64,000 bases of DNA from Pleurodeles waltl (lineage: Eukaryota; Chordata; Amphibia; Caudata; Salamandridae): positions 330,038,177-330,102,176 of the forward strand of contig NC_090448.1 of the NCBI RefSeq assembly GCF_031143425.1. Direction: 5' to 3'. Below the pieces are notes generated by a model, which saw nothing but the letters and a program-made list of their open reading frames with translations, ran no database searches and was not told the origin of the DNA. A program made the position numbers and the translations under genes. Positions within the stretch are counted from its first letter, which is position 1. The number at the start of each line of letters is the position of its first letter. Below are positions 57,346 through 64,000 of this stretch, one piece after another.

Positions 57346-58242
57346 TCACCCCAGGTATTGAAGCAAGCTGCACTGCCCCAGCCACCGAATCCACCCAGTC
57401 ACTTGCCTCTGCAGCATTGAGGAAAAAAAAAGTACTTTATTGTTGTGCACCCTTTTCAGTTTCACTGGGAATACCAGACTACATTGCAGGTCGAGTGCCC
57501 TCAGATGCTGCTTGACATCCATGAAAATCTTTCTTTGGTTTTGCACTTTTTGGGTATAGTCTGGGAAAATTAGTATTGCTTGTCCTTTAAACCATAGCTG
57601 TCCATGCAGGTGTACGTTTCTCAAGATAACATCCCGGTCCCTAGAATTAAATAGACTGGCAATAATAGCCCATGTTGGTGCCTAGGGAGTCGTAGGGCTC
57701 TGTGGGCTCTGTGGGCTCTCTCCACACTGAATAACGCAGGTTGTCCCTGAGGTGGCACACTTGCCGTTAGCCATTACTTCAAGAATGCCTCCGTGGACTG
57801 CCCCTCCATCCCCTCCGGGAACCCTACAAACCACAAATTATTCCTTCGGGATCTACCCTCTGCGTCCCCCATGCGGTCCTCCAGGCATTCCGACATCTTC
57901 TGCAGGGCTGAAACAGTGTCTTTTAATGTTGTTACCTCCCACTGTAGTTCACTTAAGTTATTCTTTGTAGCTGTTACACAATCAGCCACCTCGTGCAGAT
58001 CCATCCACAGGAGATTGACATCTATGTCCACTGTGTCAATTTTGGTGGCCAGCTCTGCGTGGGTCTGTGTGATCGCTTCCATGAGGTCCGCTAACGAGGG
58101 CCCCTGTGTTTCCAGCTAGGGGCTAATATCCTTGTGTCATTTCCAGTGGTCCCTCCGGTTGCTTCCCTGGCCCTGACGTTATTTGAGTGTAGTTTATGAT
58201 TTTGTTGGCTTGTGGGTGACTGGCCGATTTATCCCTTACCAT
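57346..58242 (-). pseudogene. LINE ORF1 pieces
   Basis: The ATG at 58242 starts VRDKSASHPQANKI. The frame 58082-57774 carries the coiled coil and GDAEGRSRRNNLWFVGFPE. The frame 57624-57346 carries the C-terminal domain (AILIFPDYTQKVQNQRKIF and SLVFPVKLKRVH). The motifs parallel the intact ORF1 at 31937. The coding region is frameshifted. Confidence 0.8.
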
Positions 58243-59511
58243 GATCGCTGGGGGAGGCCCTGTGTCAAAGGACCAAATTCAGAAGCCTGACACCACAACA
58301 GTGATCCTACAGTCCCAGGTGCACAGCTGTGCTATTGATTGGGGTCTGTCTGCTGACTCCCCACTGGTGGTAGCCTGATGTCGTTTGATGCTGCCTCGCA
58401 CACAGGACAGAGAGGCTTTTAGTCCTAATCCGCCCTGCCCCAGATATGGAGCCTCCATTATATATGACACACAGGTGTGTTCTGGGTGGAGATGCAGGCT
58501 CACAGTGCCATTGAAGCTGCGCTCCACACATGCGCCCCTAGTCCTACACCGCCTTCCTGGTCTAAGGGGCCTGCACCTTAGAGACATATCAAGATGGGGC
58601 CCCGGGCAATCAGAGGCGTCCACACCATAGCAGGGAAAGTGGGGTTTGGAGTGCAAGCCCCCCTTTGCCCCCAAATATAATGCATCCCACAGTCTCCAGG
58701 CAAAGGTCCATGCTCCCCCCACGTGCCGTTAAGGTTTTTTTTACTTTTGGGCCTTCATTATGCATGTGGGGGCCTACTTGTGTCCTACCTCTTTCCCAGG
58801 CATCCAACAGGCTCATTTACAGGGTGCCACAGGCTTTGCTATCTTAGACGGCACCTCAGATCATCCAGTGCCTGGGACAAAGGCAGCTTAGTATCTCCAG
58901 GGCAAAGGCAGCCTAGTCTCTCCAATAATGGCCAATCAACTCAGACCCGGCCCGCCTCTACATGTGATACAGTCGTGGTCAGGCAAAGGCCTTGCTCCAG
59001 GGCTACGCTGCTCCATCCTAGGCCAGCGGCGACACCTCATCTGTTGTGGCCACACCGCCGTTCGTCCTATACGGCAGCGGCGCCATCTCCACCTCCCTCT
59101 GCTGTTTCATCCTGACTTGCTGCAGCCCCGGCCTTGGCAGCACAACCACTTGGCCCCGCTCCCCACTTGCAGCTGTCTGGGGTCGAGTCAATTTCAGGAT
59201 TGTGATCTTTCCCAGCGGGGCTCCAGCTTCACAGCAATTCCAGCGCCTCTCTCTTTCCCCAGATAAGTTGCTACTCTCAGGACAAGCACCTCACCTCTTA
59301 GGACGTGTTGGATCCTTTGCGACCCCATATGGTGTCTCCCTGAGGGCTCACTTGTTTGTCGGTGGACTTAAGTAGCCCCTTGCTCTTCCCCCTTATGAGG
59401 ACAGCATCTGGTGGGGTCGGTGCGGGTTCAGCACTCGCCCATGCTACAGGTGATAGCTGGCAGGAGCTCGCAAAAATGCATCTAGTCAGCCATCTTGTTG
59501 GCCACACTCCC
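58243..59511 (-). other. LINE 5' UTR
   Basis: About 1.27 kb, GC-rich, from the L1-like start to the ORF1 ATG. It transcribes antisense to APEH. Confidence 0.55.
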
Positions 59512-59516
59512 ATCTC

Positions 59517-59826
59517 CTTTCATTTTTGTTCTTGTTCCCCTCCCCTTTCTTCTTCTCCTCCTGTTGTCTTTCTGTCTCTCCTCCTATCCATCCTACCATT
59601 TCATACTTTCTCTTCCTTCCTTACATCAGCCTTTTTTCCATATCTCATTTCCATAATTGCATTCAAATTTTCATGCTCTTCTGATTTTTCACTGCTTACA
59701 GTTTTCTTTTGTATTTCTGAGTTCTTCTTGCTGCCCATCTTTCAATCCTTTATTCTTTCTTTCCTTCATTCTATCTTTTTTTCCCACTTACCATCTTTCT
59801 TTCCGTATTACCACTTAACTTCTTTC
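59517..59826. repeat. Pyrimidine-rich tract, right half
   Basis: Continues the TTTC/TTCC-rich composition of 49846-50060 on the far side of the LINE. Confidence 0.85.
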
Positions 59827-59884
59827 CATCTTGGGTTACACGAGGTCTGCGCTGCACCACAGAGCTGCTGTTGGCTGTGCTGTC

Positions 59885-60125
59885 AGATTTCTTTATTGAA
59901 AGTTTTGCAAATATCAACATACAGTAGAACGTGTTAAAAAACTTAAGAACAGGTACAACGGTACATTGCCCCAACTTACCACAATCCCTTCCCTCCCTCC
60001 CACTACGTCAAACAGAGGTAATTATTGCATCAAGAGTGGATTGCAACTATACAGAAACAAGGTAAAATCAGACCACTTTTCAAGACTGCAATGGACCATA
60101 AATAGTGCTCTCTTCTAGAGCAAAG
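59885..60125 (-). pseudogene. Probable truncated LINE 3' end
   Basis: The minus strand ends TTGCAAAACTTTCAATAAAG, followed by an A-rich end, the form of a LINE 3' UTR. No coding part is present. Confidence 0.4.
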
Positions 60126-62789
60126 TGTAGGAAACCATGCTCTTTGCAAGTTGTTTCCCCACTTGTTGCCCCTGTTTAAACTGCTGTATGCTGGCTATTA
60201 GAAATGGGGTCTTTGGTTTGCAAGTCAGGTTACTTGCACTGGCGGTAAAGAAGAATCACCCTCAGCTAACCCCCACTCATCCCCTTGGTAGCTTAGTATG
60301 AGCAGGCAGGCTTAACTTCAGAAGCTATGTGTAAAGTATTTGTACCAACACATACAGTAACTCAGTGAAAACACTTCATAATGACACAACACAGGTTTAG
60401 AAAAATAGATAACATTTCTCTAAACAAAACAAGACCAAAATGATAAAAAATCTAATATGACAAGTCAAGTTATGAATTTAAAAAGGAAGTGTCTTAATCC
60501 TTGGAAAACAGCGAGAACATTATTATTGCAAAAAAGTACCTGGGTAGCATCAAAATAATGCCGCATGGGCTAGTGTGCATCGGAAAAGGCCAGCGATGCG
60601 TTGATTTTTCACTCGCAAGTGATACCATGCGTCATTCCTTCTCCTGTCTGGTCAGCGTGCGTTGTTTCTTCTCTCCTGCAACACAGCGATGTTGATTCCG
60701 GACGGGCACCTCGGGTCTGGGCAGGCTTTGCGATGTTGCGTCGAAATCCAGTCGCATTGTGTCAAGAAACCGCGCTACGTGGGGGCTTGCATCGTTAACA
60801 GCAGCCGCTGCAAGTCATTTCTTAAGCCGCATTGTGTCGATTTCCCAGCCACGATGCAGGCGGAGCATCGATTTTAGCCACGAGGCCGGTGGCACATCAT
60901 TTATCAGCCGCGAGGCGGGTGGTGCATCAAAAGTTTCCCCTCATCGTGATCTTTGTGTGGATTTCTGTCCTTTTCTACCAACTTCACCTCCTAAGGTCCC
61001 AGAGACGGGTTCGGGCACAACTTGGCAGGCAGGACTCTCAGCAGAAAGTCCAGGTGCTGGCAGAGAAAAGTCTGTGTTGTCCCTGAGATGTCAACATCAG
61101 GAGGCATGCTCAGTTCAAGCCCTTAGAAATTCTTGACCAGTGGGAAGTCACCCGAAAGTCAGTCTTTGTCCTCTCTGAGGTAGAAGCAGCTACTGCAGGC
61201 CAAACCAGCAAACCACAGTCACTGGCAAAGGGGCAGTACTCCTCCTCAAGCTTCTCCAGCTCTTCTCCCGGGCAGAGGCTCCTCTTGGTTCCAGAACTAA
61301 TCTGATTTTCAGGGGTTTCGGGTGCTCTTCTTATACCCCTTTCTGCCTTTGAAGTAGGTTTACTTCAAAGAGAAGTCTCTGTTGTTTTCAAGAGCCTGTC
61401 TTGCCCAGGCCAGGTCCCAGACACACACCAGGGGGTTGAAGACTGCATTGTGTGAGGGCAGGCACAGCCCTTTCAGATGTAAGTGACCACTCTTCCCCTT
61501 CCTTCAGCCCAGATGGCCCATCAGGATATGTAGGCTACACCCCAGCTCCCTTTGTGTCACAGAGGTGCAAACAGCCCAACTGTCAAACTGACCCAGACAG
61601 GGAATCCACAAACAAGCAGAGTCACAGAATGGTTTAAGCAAGAAAATGCCTACTTTCTAAAAGTGGCGTTTTCAAACACACAATCTAAAAGCTAACTTCA
61701 CTAAAAGATGTATTTTTAAATTGTGAGTTCAGGGACCCCAAACTCCATATGTCTATCTGCTCTCAAAGGGAATTTGTGCTTTAATACTATTTAAAGGCAG
61801 CACCCATGTTAACCTATGAGAGAGATGGGCCTTGCAACAGTGAAAACCGAATTTGGCAGTATTTCACTGTCAGGACATGTAAAACACATGAGTACATGTC
61901 CCACCTTTAACATACACTGAACCCTGCCCATGGGGCTACCTAGAGCCTACCTTAGAGGTGACTTATAGTTATAAAAAGGGAAGGTTTAGGCCTGGCAAGT
62001 GGGTAGATTTACCAAGTCGAATTGGCAGTTTAAAACTGCACTCACAGACACTGCAGTGGCAGCTCTGAGCCATGTTTACAGGGCTACTTATGTGGGTGGC
62101 ACAACCAGTGCTGCGGGCCCACTAGCAGCATTTGATTTACAGGCCTTGGGCACTGCAGTGCACTTTTTACTAGGGACTTACTAGTAAATCAAACATGCCA
62201 ATCATGAATAAGCCAATGTACTTATTTAATTTGAACAGGAAACACTTACTCTTTAGCACTGGTCAGCAGTGGTAAAGTATCCAGAGCAAACAAAACAGCA
62301 AAAGCAGAGTTCAACACACAGAAGCAACCTGGAACATAGAGGCAAAAAGTTAAGGGAGACCATGCCATTGATGCCAAGTCTAATACTGGTTTTCAAATCT
62401 GACAGTGCACTGAAGCCTGCTAGCCAGGCTCCAATGCCATTATTTTTCCCCTAAAATTGAAATACTCAGTTGTGTACAATTGGCACACAATTTAGCACCC
62501 CTGCAAGACCCTAGTAAATTGTACCCTTTGTCCGTAGGGCATGGGTACTAAAGAGGGTCCCTATAGGGTGTAGCATACATTATACCACCCTAAGGGACAC
62601 TGATTCAAATTACATGCAGACTGGCACTGCAGACTGCGCATCATATTGCAACCCATGAGTGAAAACACAACATGGCACACTCATTGTGTGCCATGCTAGT
62701 GACTTCGTATAATATATGTAAGTCAACCTTACAGCAGGCCTTCGAGCCCCAAGGCAGGGTTAATTATTAATTATATTTTATGTGAGGAC
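60126..62789 (+). mobile_element. TGTAGGAAA-family LTR, split by a nested LTR
   Basis: It begins TGTAGGAAACCATGC at 60126, runs to 60195, resumes at 62386 after the nested LTR, and is interrupted again at 62790 by another LTR of its own family. The middle part (about 62480-62700) parallels 62930-63150 in the same orientation (GGTACTAAAGAGGGTCCC against GGTACCTAAGAGGGTCCC). Its 3' end is not seen. Confidence 0.7.
60196..62385 (-). mobile_element. Solo LTR (2.19 kb) of the TGTTAG type, minus strand, nested
   Basis: On the minus strand it starts TATTAGACTTGGCATC and ends AGACCCCATTTCTAATA. The flanks are CTGGC (60191-60195) and CTGGT (62386-62390), a 5-bp duplication with one change. A TATA-like TATAAGA lies at 61329-61335. 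The 3' part matches the end of the LTR at 50452 (ACCCCATTTCTAA). Confidence 0.8.
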
Positions 62790-64000
62790 TGTAGGAAAGT
62801 GACCCTTTTTGACATGGTCACTACCACTTTTTGCCTGGTAATTGATGTAATTTTGACTGAAATTGTACTGGGTCCCTGCTATCCAGGTTCTCAGTGCCAA
62901 ATCTCTTTATCTAAAACTGTGCAATTGTTCTCCCATTGGCAATACCTTTGGCCCCCATGTAAGCCCCTAGTAATTGATAGCCCTGGTACCTAGGGTATTG
63001 GTACCTAAGAGGGTCCCCATGGGCTAAAACTTGTATTGTGCCACCCTTAGGGACCCCTCCCCTAGCACATGCGGACTGCCGTTGCAGGCTGCGTGTCTTG
63101 GTGCAGCTAAAAGTGAAACCATTAAATGGCACACAGCCTGTGAGCTATGACCTCTAAAACTGCAGGCAATATATGTACGTTATCCCACAGCATGCCTTAC
63201 ATCCCTAAGGCAGGGTGCATTATATTACATGTGAGGGCATATCTGCCCCTGCTATGTCTTTATCAATTCCTAGACATAGTGAGTGAACAGGGAAGCCGTT
63301 TCATGTACATGTGCTGGACACTGGTCAATAAGAGTTCCCCATCTACATGATGGCTTCACTGAAAATAGGGATGTTTGTTATGAAACAACTCATATTACTA
63401 ACCCCTCACTGATGTCAGTGATGGATTTATTAATACATGCACCCTGATGGCACCTTAGAGGTGCTCCCTGAAAACCTCCCAAATACCAGCATGCTGGCTG
63501 TCTAGTTCGAACTAGCCTGCCACCACTGGACACTTTTCTGACCCCCAAGAGTGAGGGCCTTTGATCTCGGGTGGACAGGAACAAAAGTCTGCTCTGGCGG
63601 AAGTGTTAGCACACCCCTCCCAATAGGATGATCTGCAAATCTGCATTCCAAGGCAGGGGGTTTCAAAGAGGCCCACCACCCCTGGGACGCAGACCTGGCA
63701 TAGCTCAAGGGAGTAATGCCAACCTCCCCCTCACCCCCGATCACCCTTTGACTCAGGGCCCGTTTTGCACCAGGACAGGTGGTAAATTTAATATTCAGAG
63801 GCTATTACCCTACACTTCCCTAAATGCCCCTAAATTCAATATTTAGGTGAGACCCTGGCACCAGGAAATCAGATTCTTGCTGACCTACGAAGAAGGACAC
63901 TAAAGAGCTGCAAAAGCAAAGACTGAGGAAGAAGCACCTGACTTAAACCCAGCCCTGCTGCTCCCGTCAAATTGTGCCAAAGACATTTTGTCCTGCAAGC
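62790..64000 (+). mobile_element. Second TGTAGGAAA-family LTR, cut by the window end
   Basis: It starts TGTAGGAAAGTGACCC directly after ATGTGAGGAC of the older family member. It continues with the same order of blocks (CATGTAAGCCCCTAGTAATT, GGTACC...GGTACC, GCCACCCTTAGGGACCCC) as the older copy and, more distantly, the solo LTR at 23772. No end is visible by 64000. Confidence 0.75.

Larger units (their letters stand above)
50061..59511 (-). mobile_element. Third L1-like LINE, decayed, containing a 2.1-kb solo LTR
   Basis: The minus-strand element is about 7.3 kb without its nested LTR. The 5' end (59511) reads GGGAGTGTGGCCAACAAGAT, like other L1 starts. The 3' end carries AATAAA and an A-rich tail at 50070-50061. 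Contents are a 5' UTR, ORF1 pieces (58242-57346), endonuclease pieces (56450-55650), RT pieces (55060-53777), a C-terminal zinc-finger region (about 53040-52730), and a 3' UTR that continues beyond the LTR at 50451-50070. It lies within the pyrimidine tract 49846-50060 / 59517-59826. Every ORF is broken. Confidence 0.85.

Noticed and set aside
58279..59375. Several open frames above 100 codons on both strands
   Set aside because: They fall in the GC-rich 5' UTR of the third LINE, where stop codons are rare.
1..64000. tRNA, rRNA or other structured RNA genes
   Set aside because: No A-box/B-box pairs or rRNA-like blocks were seen on reading. A covariance-model scan could not be run.

Overview
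The window is intron-dominated vertebrate DNA. Its only host gene is part of APEH (acylaminoacyl-peptide hydrolase), on the + strand. Six consecutive coding exons can be read (4043-4215, 5235-5372, 19743-19834, 42437-42477, 42591-42712, 49144-49204). Their reading phases join without a break and they encode about 209 residues of the N-terminal beta-propeller region. The first exons and the catalytic-domain exons lie outside the window. Introns of about 14.4, 22.6, 6.4 and at least 14.8 kb, packed with retrotransposons, point to an animal with a giant genome. The repeat types (long LTR families with TGTAGGAAA... or TGTTAG... ends, Tx1/L1-like LINEs, a Gypsy element, a DIRS-like gag fragment) suggest a salamander, probably a newt. 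That species guess is inference.

Layout. 1-3212: decayed endogenous retrovirus on the - strand (RT start, protease, gag, leader, 5' LTR). 3213-5372: intron and the first two APEH exons. 5373-19742: giant intron with a DIRS-like gag fragment, an unclassified LTR-like block and a Gypsy element (12081-19517, - strand) that itself carries two miniature DNA transposons. 19743-19834: exon. 19835-42436: giant intron with a decayed L1-like LINE (about 20272-29125, - strand) split by a 2.8-kb solo LTR, a nearly full-length L1-like LINE on the + strand (30871-37340, 14-bp target duplication, intact ORF1), and a LINE ORF1 fragment on the - strand. 42437-42712: two exons separated by a 113-bp intron. 42713-49143: intron with a hAT-type MITE and an LTR. 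49144-49204: exon. 49205-64000: intron with a LINE (50061-59511, - strand) inserted in a pyrimidine-rich tract and carrying its own solo LTR, followed by a three-member nest of LTRs that runs off the window.

The genes do not form a pathway. This is one housekeeping gene whose introns have been enlarged by layers of nested insertions, and the order of several insertions can be read from target-site duplications. I found no evidence of a new functional system. The most informative signals are the nesting order, the unusually long solo LTRs, the tiny intron that stayed small, and the LINE with an intact ORF1 and complete ends.
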